DNA of 64,000 nt, taken from contig JAYUZR010000035.1 in assembly GCA_043751595.1 (NCBI GenBank), forward strand, positions 33,122 to 97,121. Direction: 5' to 3'. The notes below the pieces were generated by a model, which saw only the letters and a list, made by a program, of their open reading frames with translations, did not search any database and was not told the origin of the DNA. How positions within the stretch are numbered: position 1 is the stretch's first letter; every line of letters starts with the position of its first letter. The stretch is from JAYUZR01 sp043751595. Its GTDB lineage: Bacteria > Patescibacteriota > UBA1384 > CAILIB01. This document shows, in pieces, positions 15,592 through 24,378 of this stretch. The translations under genes were made by a program, and so were the position numbers.

Positions 15592-15676
15592 GCCGCGATG
15601 GCGGAATGGTATACGCACTAGGTTGAGGGCCTAGCCCAGCAATGGGGTGAGGGTTCGAGTCCCTCTCGCGGCACCA
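15592..15676 (+). tRNA. tRNA-Leu (GAG)
   Basis: Acceptor GCCGCGA/TCGCGGC, anticodon loop TTGAGGG (GAG), long variable arm, encoded CCA. Confidence 0.94.
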
Positions 15677-15692
15677 GTATTTTAGTTACACC

Positions 15693-16091
15693 ATGACACT
15701 TAGCAATTATTGGTCGTTTCAAAATCTGTTTGCGTACCGACCACTTCTTCAGTGGCCGTTGCAGTGGTGGTATGTTGGCATGCTGGCACTTCTCCTCGTT
15801 GTGCTCGTAGTTAGCTTTATCATCCGCAAAAAGATTGGCCAAGAAGTTGCTTCGCTCCTTATCAATTTTTGTCTTACCAATCTCTTCTGGGGAGGTATTC
15901 TCTACTTCTTCAGAGTCCAGCGTATTCCACTCTTCGGAATGGATATCTGGCGCCTCTTGCAAGAACTAAGCATGGCTATCTACCTTGGTGTTGCACTTCC
16001 TGCTACCATCAGAGCAGCTCGAATTAACAAACAAGAGCAGAAGCAGGTTGCAGCTAAAGAAAAGTACCTACCCAAGCCAAAGAAAGCCTAA
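15693..16091 (+). CDS. Integral membrane protein of unknown function (132 aa)
   Basis: Not recognised. Three hydrophobic segments are visible: one near residues 28-46 (GMLALLLVVLVVSFII), one near 55-75 (SLLINFCLTNLFWGGILYFF) and one near 92-108 (LSMAIYLGVALPATI). A basic tail ends KYLPKPKKA. The layout resembles small polytopic proteins that recur in these genomes next to translation genes, but no function can be inferred. It lies 16 nt after tRNA-Leu and 94 nt before rpsA. Confidence 0.75.
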   Translation: MTLSNYWSFQNLFAYRPLLQWPLQWWYVGMLALLLVVLVVSFIIRKKIGQEVASLLINFCLTNLFWGGILYFFRVQRIPLFGMDIWRLLQELSMAIYLGVALPATIRAARINKQEQKQVAAKEKYLPKPKKA

Positions 16092-16185
16092 GTCGGTCTG
16101 CATACATTGATCACTCGCCTACTCGAGTCATTGCGTATGCCGATCGCCCTCAGGGCGGCGCAGAAGAAAGGGTTATTTATAACCT

Positions 16186-17418
16186 ATGGCCCAATCAGCC
16201 AAAACAACTGATGTCTCTATGGCATCCCTCCTCAAGGAACTAGGAGGTAAAGCAGTACCATTCGTTCCCGGTGCAGTCGTCGAAGGCACCGTTATGTCAT
16301 CCTCCGCAAACCGAGTCTGGGTAGATATCGGTGGCGTTGCTGTTGGTGTTATTCCTGAGCGTGAGCTTTCGGTCCTTTCGTCCGATCTCAAGCCAGGTGA
16401 TCCCATCACCGCTTCAGTCCTCGTACTAGAAGACAACCGTGGAAACATGGTTCTTTCTCTACGCCGTGCTGATCGCGAGCGCATCGTCAACGAGCTTACC
16501 TCTCGCGCTAAGGATGGTGAATCTATGCAGGTTAAGGTTTCCGATGTTAACAAGGGCGGCCTCTTGATCGAACTTGGTGACTTCACTGGATTCCTACCTG
16601 TATCTCAGCTTGCTACCGAACACTATCCACGTGTTGAAAACGGTAACACGGATGAAATCTATGCTCGCCTCAAAGAGTTGCATGGCCAAATGCTTACGGT
16701 TAAGGTTCTTACCTTCGATCAACAGCAGGGCAAGCTTATCTTCTCCGAGAAGGCAGCTGGAGACGCTATTCAGGAAGCTAAGCTTACCAAGATCAAAGAA
16801 GGCGATATCCTTGAAGGAAACATCACTGGTATTGTCGATTTCGGTATCTTTGTTCGCCTTGGCGATCCAGAGAACTCCCTTGAGGGATTGGTTCACATCT
16901 CCGAAATTGCTTGGGGACGTGTCACCGATATCTCATCTCTCTACAATGTGGCAGACACCGTTAAGGTATTGGTAGTTTCTACCGCCGATAACCGCGTATC
17001 GCTCTCCATCAAGCGTTTGCAGCCAGATCCTTGGCAGCAAGCCGCTCAGAAGTACTCAGTAGACGATACTGTTTCTGGTCAGGTAACTCGCATCACTCCA
17101 TTCGGAGTATTCGTTCGCCTCGACGCTGAGATCGATGGATTGGTTCACATTTCCGAGATCTCAAGTGAGCGCATTACCGATCCAGGTAGCGTACTGCACA
17201 TCGGCGAAACCTTTGAGTTCAAGATCATCTCGATCGATCCTCAACAGCACCGCCTTGGTCTTTCTTACAAGCGCCTACACGAACCAGAAGCACCTAAGGG
17301 TGAAGATGGCGAAGCTAAGCCAAAGAAGAAAGCTAAGCGCAAGCTAGCCGAGACGGCAGAAGTTACTGAAGTGGCAGAACCTGCCGCTGAAACTCCTGAA
17401 GAAGTTGTAGCTGCCTAG
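16186..17418 (+). CDS. rpsA: Ribosomal protein S1-like, four S1 domains
   Basis: RNA-binding protein that helps load mRNA on the 30S subunit. Four S1 repeats start near residues 28 (GAVVEGTVMSS), 108 (GESMQVKVSDVNKGGLLIEL), 206 (GDILEGNITGIVDFGIFVRL) and 293 (DDTVSGQVTRITPFGVFVRL). The last two have the best RNA-binding signatures (EGLVHISEIAWG, DGLVHISEISSE). An acidic/lysine-rich tail of ~50 residues ends the protein. The length of 410 resembles the four-domain S1 of Gram-positive and reduced genomes, not the six-domain form of Escherichia coli. The next gene starts one base after the stop. Confidence 0.93.
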   Translation: MAQSAKTTDVSMASLLKELGGKAVPFVPGAVVEGTVMSSSANRVWVDIGGVAVGVIPERELSVLSSDLKPGDPITASVLVLEDNRGNMVLSLRRADRERIVNELTSRAKDGESMQVKVSDVNKGGLLIELGDFTGFLPVSQLATEHYPRVENGNTDEIYARLKELHGQMLTVKVLTFDQQQGKLIFSEKAAGDAIQEAKLTKIKEGDILEGNITGIVDFGIFVRLGDPENSLEGLVHISEIAWGRVTDISSLYNVADTVKVLVVSTADNRVSLSIKRLQPDPWQQAAQKYSVDDTVSGQVTRITPFGVFVRLDAEIDGLVHISEISSERITDPGSVLHIGETFEFKIISIDPQQHRLGLSYKRLHEPEAPKGEDGEAKPKKKAKRKLAETAEVTEVAEPAAETPEEVVAA

Positions 17419-17419
17419 T

Positions 17420-17887
17420 ATGCAGATTACACGCACCCCTGATGGGTCCGTACGCCTTGAGAGTAAGCCAACTTGGCTTACTCTCGGCGTTTCTGTCACC
17501 CTTCACGACCAAGATCTTCATGGGCCTGGTGAATACGATATCACCGGCATTCAGTGCCAGCAGTTGTACCTTGGCAAAGGAAAGATCAGCATCATTCGTC
17601 TCGAAGATCTGATTATTTCTTACGTTGAAGGTTACGACACCGCTATCGCTAAGGCCGAGGGAGTATCCAACACCCATCTCCTCGTTGTTCGTACCGATGC
17701 TCTTACCAGTATCGATCAGCTACGTGCCCTTATTAAGGAGCTCGACCCTGGATACGTACTCTTAACTGGTAGTAACCACAAAGAGTTTGAAGAGGCGGCT
17801 GGTCTTTCTCTTCAGACTGGTTCTACCCTTAAGGTAACCAATGCTAGCCTTCCTCAAGAAGGCTGCCTTCTGGCTACTCTCGCGTAG
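17420..17887 (+). CDS. Degenerate metallo-beta-lactamase-fold protein
   Basis: Short protein (155 residues) resembling the first part of UlaG/MBL-fold hydrolases: GPGEYDITGIQCQQLYLGKG corresponds to their GPGEYE-type segment, and LLVVRTDALTSIDQLRALIK to the later strand-helix. The HxHxDH metal site of active members is absent. It therefore probably lacks hydrolase activity. It directly follows rpsA (1-nt gap) and is 6 nt before the second nanoRNase gene, so the three are likely one operon. Confidence 0.6.
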   Translation: MQITRTPDGSVRLESKPTWLTLGVSVTLHDQDLHGPGEYDITGIQCQQLYLGKGKISIIRLEDLIISYVEGYDTAIAKAEGVSNTHLLVVRTDALTSIDQLRALIKELDPGYVLLTGSNHKEFEEAAGLSLQTGSTLKVTNASLPQEGCLLATLA

Positions 17888-17893
17888 GCGATT

Positions 17894-18847
17894 ATGCAGC
17901 TTCCATTACGCCTGCTCACCCCTGGTGAGCAGGTTGTGTTAATTTCCCACATCAACCCCGATGGCGACGCAGTAGGTTCTTTGCTCGCCCTTGCTTTGGT
18001 CCTTAAAAACCTAGGGTGGAAGGAAGTTATCCCGGTACTGAGTGATGGCGTGCCAAGTAGCTTTAACTACCTCCCGCTTAGTAAGGCGGTTATCCGAGAA
18101 GTCCCGCTCCACGCTGATTACTGCATACTTCTTGATGCCAACGAAACAAGTCGATCTGGCCAGCATGATGCTCTGCAGCAGTACCTGGCTACCGACCGTC
18201 TTATCGTGATTGATCATCACCCGCCTACGCAGCTTATCAATCGAGCAGTTGATCACCTTCACCAGGTAGATATTTCCTCAACCTGCGAAATACTGTACAC
18301 CGCCTTTCGCGCATCTAAGATTAAGATTACTGCAGAGATTGCCACCTGCCTCCTCACTGGCATCTTTACTGATACTGGTGGATACCATCACAGCAACACT
18401 CGCAATGAGACCCTTGAAGCCTGTGGCTTTTTGATGCGCTGTGGGGGGCGACTTGATCAAGTAGTAAGTAACTTAGTACAAGGTAAAACCTTAAGTAGTT
18501 TACGCCTCCTCGGGATTGCCCTTGAGCGAGTCACTATTACCTCCAAGGGGCGCTGTGCAGTAACCGCGCTTACTCAAGCAGACATCGAGGGTACCCAGGC
18601 TACAGCTGCTGATATTAGCGGTATCGTGGGCCATCTCGCCATGCTGCCAGGGGTTAAGTGCGCACTCCTCATTAGTGAGTTTACACCGGGGATTGTACGC
18701 GGCTCCCTACGTACCACAGAAGGCTCTACAGCCGACGTTGAGCGTCTAGCTAAGTTACTAGGAGGTGGAGGCCATAAGAAGGCGGCTGGATTCTCTGTGT
18801 ATGGCCATATTGAAGTAAGGGGGCAAACCTGGAAGGTGGTTGCCTAA
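17894..18847 (+). CDS. DHH-family phosphoesterase (NrnA-like nanoRNase), copy 2
   Basis: A second, compact member (317 residues) with all the motifs: ISHINPDGDAVGS, ILLDANETS, IVIDHHPPT, TDTGGYHHSNT and GGGGHKKAAGF. It lacks the insert seen in copy 1 and diverges from it throughout, so the pair is an old duplication or two acquired forms, perhaps with different substrates (short RNA against pAp or cyclic-dinucleotide products; inference). It is the third gene of a unit beginning with rpsA. Confidence 0.9.
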   Translation: MQLPLRLLTPGEQVVLISHINPDGDAVGSLLALALVLKNLGWKEVIPVLSDGVPSSFNYLPLSKAVIREVPLHADYCILLDANETSRSGQHDALQQYLATDRLIVIDHHPPTQLINRAVDHLHQVDISSTCEILYTAFRASKIKITAEIATCLLTGIFTDTGGYHHSNTRNETLEACGFLMRCGGRLDQVVSNLVQGKTLSSLRLLGIALERVTITSKGRCAVTALTQADIEGTQATAADISGIVGHLAMLPGVKCALLISEFTPGIVRGSLRTTEGSTADVERLAKLLGGGGHKKAAGFSVYGHIEVRGQTWKVVA

Positions 18848-18890
18848 CCTAAGGCAAATCGCTAGTATTCCAGTCGGTATCGGTTTATGT

Positions 18891-18976
18891 GCCACGGTGG
18901 TGGAACGGTTATACACGGCGGACTTAAAATCCGCTGAGCCTAGCTCTTGCGGGTTCGAATCCCGCCCGTGGTACCA
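18891..18976 (+). tRNA. tRNA-Leu (TAA)
   Basis: Acceptor GCCACGG/CCGTGGT, anticodon loop CTTAAAA (TAA), long variable arm, T-loop TTCGAAT, encoded CCA. Confidence 0.94.
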
Positions 18977-19004
18977 GCCAAGTCCTTTGGGACTTGGCTT
19001 TTTT
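18976..19004 (+). terminator. Terminator of tRNA-Leu (TAA)
   Basis: AGCCAAGTCC / GGACTTGGCT with loop TTTG followed by six T. It separates the tRNA from the secretion-like operon. Confidence 0.9.
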
Positions 19005-19017
19005 AGTATCAACGTAT

Positions 19018-19046
19018 TTGTTGGAAGACTTCACCCGCGGTATACT
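19018..19046 (+). promoter_or_regulatory. Promoter of the secretion-like operon
   Basis: TTGTTG (19018-19023), 17-bp spacer, TATACT (19041-19046), then 6 nt to the GTG of the PrgI-like gene. The spacing implies a leaderless mRNA and fixes the start codon. Confidence 0.65.
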
Positions 19047-19052
19047 ATTCGT

Positions 19053-19514
19053 GTGCAATTCCAGGTCCCCCAGAACATCACGATGGAAGATAAAATCATC
19101 GGGCCACTCAGCCCGATCCAGTTTGGTATCGTCACCATTGGGGGCTTAGCCGCTTTTGTTATCTTTAGTTCAGATGGCCTGCCCAGTCCCATTAACAAAA
19201 TAATCGGATTTTTTCTGGCCATGATCACCCTAGCCCTAGCAATGGGTAAGTTTAACGATCAACCACTCTACTCGTTCACTAAGTACATTATCCTTTTTGT
19301 TACCTCACCCAAGACCAGGGTTTGGAAAAAGAATGGGGGAATGGAGCCCGTTCTTGTTAAGCCTACACAGCGCTCTGGAGCAGCTGATCAAGCCAAGGTG
19401 ATCAAGCACGTACGCAAAAACGATATTGCCCAACTTGCCACTATTCTTGATAGCCGCGGTACGGTAGGGAAGAGCCCCACCATCGCAACCAGTAGAGGGA
19501 CGACAAAATCATGA
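19053..19514 (+). CDS. PrgI family membrane protein
   Basis: First gene of a type IV secretion-like operon. It opens with the PrgI signature VQFQVPQNITMEDKIIGPLS. Two transmembrane helices follow (FGIVTIGGLAAFVIFSSDG and KIIGFFLAMITLALAMG) and then a cytoplasmic tail of about 75 residues. PrgI-like proteins accompany VirB4 in Gram-positive conjugation systems and probably act as its membrane anchor (VirB3 role; inference). The GTG start at 19053 is chosen over the longer frame from 18840, which runs through the tRNA, because the family consensus begins here. The stop overlaps the next ATG. Confidence 0.88.
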   Translation: MQFQVPQNITMEDKIIGPLSPIQFGIVTIGGLAAFVIFSSDGLPSPINKIIGFFLAMITLALAMGKFNDQPLYSFTKYIILFVTSPKTRVWKKNGGMEPVLVKPTQRSGAADQAKVIKHVRKNDIAQLATILDSRGTVGKSPTIATSRGTTKS

Positions 19515-20299
19515 GCGCAGCTGGAGCCTCCACCCAAGACCACCTACCTGTCGCAGGTATCCAGGATGGGGTAGTAATCATGAACGACACTTCAGTACGC
19601 GCCATCTTACGGGTGCAACCGATTAACTTTGAACTAAAGTCAGAGGCCGAGCAAAACGCCATCATCTACAGCTACCAATCCTTCCTCAACTCACTCGATT
19701 TCCCGGTTGAGATTGTTATTAATTCTAAGAAGCTCGATCTTGAGCGCTACCTACGCAAACTGGAAGAGCAAAAGAAAAATCTTTCAAGCGATCTTCTTAG
19801 AATCCAGATCGAAGATTACGTAAACTTTGTCAGGCGCCTTATCACGATTGCCAACATTATGGCTAAGCGCTTCTACGTAGTAGTAAGTTACGCTGCAGTT
19901 ACAGGCGCCAAGGCATCGAGTGGATTCTCTCTTAGTACGGTACTAGGTATTGGTGGCGGAAATACTCAGGCAACTCTCTATCAAGACCAGTTTGATCGCT
20001 ACAAGGCAGAGCTAGGCAATAGGGCTAACATTGTTTCTGCCGGGCTTACTCGCGTAGGTTTAAGGGTTGAACCCCTTACCACTCAAGAGATTATCGAGCT
20101 CCTCTATGGTGCTTATAACCCCGACATTGCCCAAGAAGAGCGGCTTACTGATGTGTCTGCCCTTAGTGCTGGTATCGTATCATCCGAGAACGTTGCACCA
20201 CCCTTGGAACAAGCTGCAGAAGTTCCTCCAGTAGCCGTGCCAGAGGCTGCCCCTGCTCAACCAACCGCCAATCCACCACAACAGCCACCAGCTGTATAG
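19511..20299 (+). CDS. TraC-like domain protein (VirB4-associated)
   Basis: About 262 residues. The first ~170 match the TraC-like/HerA N-terminal module usually found beside VirB4: HLPVAGIQDGVVIMNDTSVR, FELKSEAEQNAIIYSYQSFL and VEIVINSKKLDLERYL. It resembles VirB4's own N-terminal domain but has no nucleotide-binding motif. The last ~45 residues are a Pro/Ala-rich tail, probably disordered. It overlaps the PrgI gene (ATGA) and lies 6 nt before virB4, so a tightly coupled complex is likely. Confidence 0.8.
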   Translation: MSAAGASTQDHLPVAGIQDGVVIMNDTSVRAILRVQPINFELKSEAEQNAIIYSYQSFLNSLDFPVEIVINSKKLDLERYLRKLEEQKKNLSSDLLRIQIEDYVNFVRRLITIANIMAKRFYVVVSYAAVTGAKASSGFSLSTVLGIGGGNTQATLYQDQFDRYKAELGNRANIVSAGLTRVGLRVEPLTTQEIIELLYGAYNPDIAQEERLTDVSALSAGIVSSENVAPPLEQAAEVPPVAVPEAAPAQPTANPPQQPPAV

Positions 20300-20305
20300 C
20301 CGACT

Positions 20306-22105
20306 ATGCGCCTACTCTCCTTTCTTCACCCCGATTCCAGCGATTCTAACGCGCAGGCTGCCGAGCAGGCGGCTATGGCTACGTATCAGCAGGGACTCAC
20401 TACCACGCGTGATATTATTGCCCCCTCTGATTTCATTGTAACTTCCAACTATCTTCAGCTTGGAAGCTACTATGTGCGCACCCTGTTTGTGTACACCTAC
20501 CCAAGGTTCTTAAACACCAACTGGCTCTCCCCAATCATCAACTACGATCTTACGATGGATATTGGGATGTATATTCATCCTCAGAATGTCCAGGAGGTAA
20601 TGGGATCACTACGCCGTAAGCTTTCTCAGCTAGAATCTACCCGCCAGATCAACGAAGAAAAGGGACAAGTTCGTGATCCAGAAATTGATCTCGCCATCAG
20701 CAACATTGATCAACTCCGCGATAGCCTGGCCCAGGGGACTAATCGCCTATTCCAATACGGCCTCTACTTCACTATTTACGCAAAAAGCGTAGACGAGTTA
20801 TCAACCTTATCAAAGCAGATCTCATCTACCCTTGGTGGAATGCTTATCTATACCAAAGAGGCACTTGTACAGATGGAACAGGGTTTTACCGCCACTCTCC
20901 CACTGGCTAAAGACGAGCTTAACATTCAGAGAAACCTGGACACTGGCTCACTCTCTACCACCTTCCCATTCACAACAGCCGAGCTGACCTCCGACGAAGG
21001 AATCTTGTACGGCATTAACCGCCACAACGACTCATTAATTCTGTTCGATCGGTTCAATCTTAATAACGCAAACTCGGTAGTATTCGCTACGTCTGGTGCA
21101 GGAAAATCCTACTTTATTAAGCTAGAGATTCTGCGTTACATGATGCTTGGCACCGATGTAATCGTTATCGACCCAGAGAACGAATACAAAGCCTTAGTAG
21201 ACGCAGTAGGTGGAAGCTACCTAGAAATTAGCCTTAATGCACCCAAGCGCATTAATCCTTTCGATCTTCCGACCACGGTGCATCCAGAAGATGCAAACGA
21301 AGATGTCCTTAGAAGCAATATCACCAGCCTCCACGGCCTGATCAGACTAATGGCTGGGGGATTAACCCCGGAAGAAGATTCAGTCCTGGATAAAGCCCTG
21401 TACGAGGTATACGCCCTTAAAGATATTACCTCCGATCCTTCTACCTATAAGAATCCACCGCCACTTCTTACTGATCTTATTTCCGTACTGGGTAATCTGC
21501 GTGGTGCCGATGGCCTTGTTCTTCGCCTAGGTAAGTTTGTCGATGGAAGTTATGCCGGTCTCTTTAACCAACCGACCAACTTTAGCCTGAGCGGCGGACT
21601 TGTTGTATTCTCGGTTCGTGATCTAGAAGAAGCACTTCGCCCTATCGCCATCTTCACCATTCTTAACTACATCTGGAATGTAGTGCGCTCCGATCTTAAG
21701 CGACGCATCATGGTAGTAGATGAGGCCTGGTGGATGATGCAATACGAAGACTCTGCCCGCTTCTTGTACGGACTAGCTAAGCGCGCCCGTAAGTACTTCT
21801 TGGGTCTTACTATTATTTCTCAGGACGTTGAAGACTTCCTCTCAAATAAATACGGAAAGGCGGTAGTGTCTAACTCGGCCATGCAGATCCTCCTAAAGCA
21901 ATCTACTTCTTCGATTGAATCAATTGCGGCGGTGTTTAATCTGACCGAGCAAGAAAAGTATTTGCTGATTAACGCTGGAGTGGGCGAAGGCCTTTTCTTT
22001 GCCGGGCTGAACCATGTAGCCATTAAGGTTACCGCCTCGTATACCGAAGATCAGATTATGACTACTGATCCGAAGCAATTACTCGCAATGCGTGGCTCGC
22101 TTTAG
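20306..22105 (+). CDS. virB4: VirB4/TraC-type secretion ATPase
   Basis: Motor ATPase of type IV secretion and conjugation systems, here 599 residues. The N-terminal ~240 residues contain IAPSDFIVTSNYLQLGSYYV, a domain that packs on the membrane complex. The C-terminal RecA-like ATPase has Walker A ATSGAGKSYFIKLE near 262, the IVIDPENEYKALV block, Walker B RIMVVDEAWWMM near 468 and the sensor-like LTIISQDVEDFL. All catalytic motifs are intact. No VirD4 coupling protein or VirB11 ATPase is visible in the window. Confidence 0.93.
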   Translation: MRLLSFLHPDSSDSNAQAAEQAAMATYQQGLTTTRDIIAPSDFIVTSNYLQLGSYYVRTLFVYTYPRFLNTNWLSPIINYDLTMDIGMYIHPQNVQEVMGSLRRKLSQLESTRQINEEKGQVRDPEIDLAISNIDQLRDSLAQGTNRLFQYGLYFTIYAKSVDELSTLSKQISSTLGGMLIYTKEALVQMEQGFTATLPLAKDELNIQRNLDTGSLSTTFPFTTAELTSDEGILYGINRHNDSLILFDRFNLNNANSVVFATSGAGKSYFIKLEILRYMMLGTDVIVIDPENEYKALVDAVGGSYLEISLNAPKRINPFDLPTTVHPEDANEDVLRSNITSLHGLIRLMAGGLTPEEDSVLDKALYEVYALKDITSDPSTYKNPPPLLTDLISVLGNLRGADGLVLRLGKFVDGSYAGLFNQPTNFSLSGGLVVFSVRDLEEALRPIAIFTILNYIWNVVRSDLKRRIMVVDEAWWMMQYEDSARFLYGLAKRARKYFLGLTIISQDVEDFLSNKYGKAVVSNSAMQILLKQSTSSIESIAAVFNLTEQEKYLLINAGVGEGLFFAGLNHVAIKVTASYTEDQIMTTDPKQLLAMRGSL

Positions 22106-22124
22106 CGTAGTCGCCTAGTCAACT

Positions 22125-24074
22125 ATGCAAGAAAACGATCCGCTCAACTTGCAAGAGCCGATCAACCCTGATCAGCAGGGTTTTGATACTGAAGATTATC
22201 TCTCTCAACAAAACCAAACCGTCTCAGACGGTGAGTTAAATGAGGGACTCGGCCAAGAATATATTCAACCGGCCTCTGGTATAGGTACGCAGCCCCATAA
22301 GCCTGGTAATGTGAGTGTAAATCCAGCTAATCAACCCAGGCGCTTTGGCTTATTTGGGGCACGCAAGACAAGTGATAAGGCGGATGCTCAAAAGCCGGAT
22401 TCCAAGAGTAAAGATGAAAAAGTAGAGGGTCCCAAGACCGATCTTCCGGGAGCTAAGTCTGCAACGCAAGATAAAAAGAAAGAAGAAAAAGAAGGTGGGA
22501 GCGCAGTAGGAGCAGCCGGGCGTACTGCCGCAGAGATGAAAAAGATTGCTGCAACCTCCGGTGGTAACGGATGGGTGGCTGCAGGGCAATACCTAAATAA
22601 GCTTCGCACCAGCTCCCAGTTTAGAAAGGATCAGCTTAAGACAATGGGTACGGTGCGCAAAGTGCAGCTTGTGCTCCTTTGCCTTGCCTTAGTTATTCCA
22701 CTTTTTGTTGGGATGCTCTTCTTTGGTCTAGGCGGTGTAAGCGGGGACAATGTAGGGAGATTGGCGGATACCACTGGAACGGTTGGAACTGCTTCTGGGG
22801 ATGGGACTTTTAATGCAGGTGGAATATTTACTTGTGAACTACGAAGCTTCCTGGATACTATCGCCTCTCACGAAACAGGTGAGACAATGACACGCGAGCA
22901 TTATGGCTGGTCTCAAAATGGCCACAAACAATTTGATGCCCTGGATCCCAAATGGGATACCGCGTTTCCACCAGGAGAATCTAGTGGAAGAAACATCGGC
23001 AGATATCAGATTGATCCTGATCCAGGAAAAGATGGAGATATCCAAGATGCCCAAGCGGGCCTAGATAAAGCCAAGATCCCCTTTAAAATCACTGGGTACA
23101 GTGCTAAGCAACAGGATTATGTAGCATTGGGTAGGTGGTACTTTGGTACGTACAGAAAAACAAGAGGAGGAGTCAATATGCGCACTAATTATGGCCAATA
23201 TGCGTCGCCTGAGTATCCTCAAAAACTACTTGAAAATGGCGAGGAGGGATTCAAAACTGCGGTCGTTATCGCATCTACAGACTTCGCTAGCACACCTGTA
23301 GTTATTCCCGCTATCCATGCCGATCCGGGGCAGTCCCATGTAACATTTGAGGCATACTTTGCCTTCTATCAAAAGCGCCTTCAGTACTGCGGAACCCAGT
23401 CGCAAGGGGGAGCCGTCTCCAAGCCAGGTACCACCATACTTGCAGATGTTGCCGGAGCACACAGAATCCCGAATGTCCCGGGCGTTCAGCAGGCAGACAA
23501 GAGTAAGAGTACCCGCCCAGATAAAACCGCAGGTGGTGGCCAGTGCGGAACAGCATCAACCCTAATGGTAACGCTATTCTATAAGCCAAGCTTCACCGAT
23601 GGAGCCAAATTAGATACTGGCAATACAGCAGGCAGCAGCAGACTGAGCGTTAAGCCATATCAGTTTATCCCTAACCTTATTAACTATTTAAATGAAAAGT
23701 CAGGGGTTACCTGGACAATGATTGAGCAAAAACAAAAAACCAAAGCAGAGCTTCTCTCGATTATGACAAAGTCGATCGATGGCGGTGATCCCATGATCGT
23801 ATACACCGGAGCGATTATTTACCCTATGGCACACATCTATGTTGTAATGGGCTATGACGCAACAAGTTTTTATGTAAATAATCCGCACCCTGGTGGGGTA
23901 GATATGGCCACAAATAAAGCTCACAATGGTGCTGCGCCAACTATCGATACCGTACTGAGTGCAGGTGCCAAAGACGCAAACCCCGTAGAATACGCAAAGT
24001 ACAACTACCGTAATGCAGAGCATGGTAGCCATAATAATAATTTCCTTATTGTCCGCTCTAAGTACGTAAAGTAA
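22125..24074 (+). CDS. Membrane-anchored lysozyme-like / C39-like peptidase fusion
   Basis: Predicted bifunctional wall enzyme of the secretion locus, 649 residues. A long charged cytoplasmic N-terminus is followed by one transmembrane helix near residues 180-205 (LVLLCLALVIPLFVGMLFFG). A lysozyme-like region near 237-345 has FLDTIASHETGE (possible catalytic Glu) and SGRNIGRYQIDPDPG. A C39_2-type cysteine peptidase has GGGQCGTASTLMV (Cys near 474) and the His motif MAHIYVVMGYD (near 570), with NNPHPGG after it. Conjugation systems often carry a hydrolase such as CwlT to open peptidoglycan. It stops on the start codon of the next gene (TAATG). Confidence 0.75.
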   Translation: MQENDPLNLQEPINPDQQGFDTEDYLSQQNQTVSDGELNEGLGQEYIQPASGIGTQPHKPGNVSVNPANQPRRFGLFGARKTSDKADAQKPDSKSKDEKVEGPKTDLPGAKSATQDKKKEEKEGGSAVGAAGRTAAEMKKIAATSGGNGWVAAGQYLNKLRTSSQFRKDQLKTMGTVRKVQLVLLCLALVIPLFVGMLFFGLGGVSGDNVGRLADTTGTVGTASGDGTFNAGGIFTCELRSFLDTIASHETGETMTREHYGWSQNGHKQFDALDPKWDTAFPPGESSGRNIGRYQIDPDPGKDGDIQDAQAGLDKAKIPFKITGYSAKQQDYVALGRWYFGTYRKTRGGVNMRTNYGQYASPEYPQKLLENGEEGFKTAVVIASTDFASTPVVIPAIHADPGQSHVTFEAYFAFYQKRLQYCGTQSQGGAVSKPGTTILADVAGAHRIPNVPGVQQADKSKSTRPDKTAGGGQCGTASTLMVTLFYKPSFTDGAKLDTGNTAGSSRLSVKPYQFIPNLINYLNEKSGVTWTMIEQKQKTKAELLSIMTKSIDGGDPMIVYTGAIIYPMAHIYVVMGYDATSFYVNNPHPGGVDMATNKAHNGAAPTIDTVLSAGAKDANPVEYAKYNYRNAEHGSHNNNFLIVRSKYVK

Positions 24075-24376
24075 TGCCCTCTCCAACCCCTTGTCCTAAC
24101 CCAGGAGTCCTTACCAACTGCTCTCAGAGCACGCTACAGGGGTATGCTCAGGCTATTATCAACGATAATATCGGATACATTTTTACGATTGCTTTAATCA
24201 TGATCATCTACTCAGGGGTTGAGTATATGTACTCCGGTTTCTCTCCTGATAAACAAAAATCTGCCAAGCAGCGCATCATTGGTATTATTACCGGACTTGT
24301 ATTCTTCCTCTTGCTTCAGGTAATCCTCAATCAGATTACCGATATTAAGGGCCTTCCCACCGTTAGAAGTCATTAA
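24074..24376 (+). CDS. Small two-helix membrane protein, VirB2/TrbC-like
   Basis: 100 residues: a short Cys/Pro-rich start (PSPTPCPNPGVLTNCSQ), then two transmembrane helices (YIFTIALIMIIYSGVEYMYS and GIITGLVFFLLLQVILNQI) joined by a basic loop (DKQKSAKQR). The size, two-helix hairpin and position after virB4 fit the VirB2/TrbC pilin group, which builds the channel or pilus. Sequence similarity to that group is weak by eye, and other small channel components remain possible. Confidence 0.55.
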   Translation: MPSPTPCPNPGVLTNCSQSTLQGYAQAIINDNIGYIFTIALIMIIYSGVEYMYSGFSPDKQKSAKQRIIGIITGLVFFLLLQVILNQITDIKGLPTVRSH

Positions 24377-24378
24377 TT

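Noticed and set aside
18840..19052. Long N-terminal extension of the PrgI-like gene
   Set aside because: It reads through tRNA-Leu and its terminator. The family consensus begins at GTG 19053, 6 nt after a -10 box.
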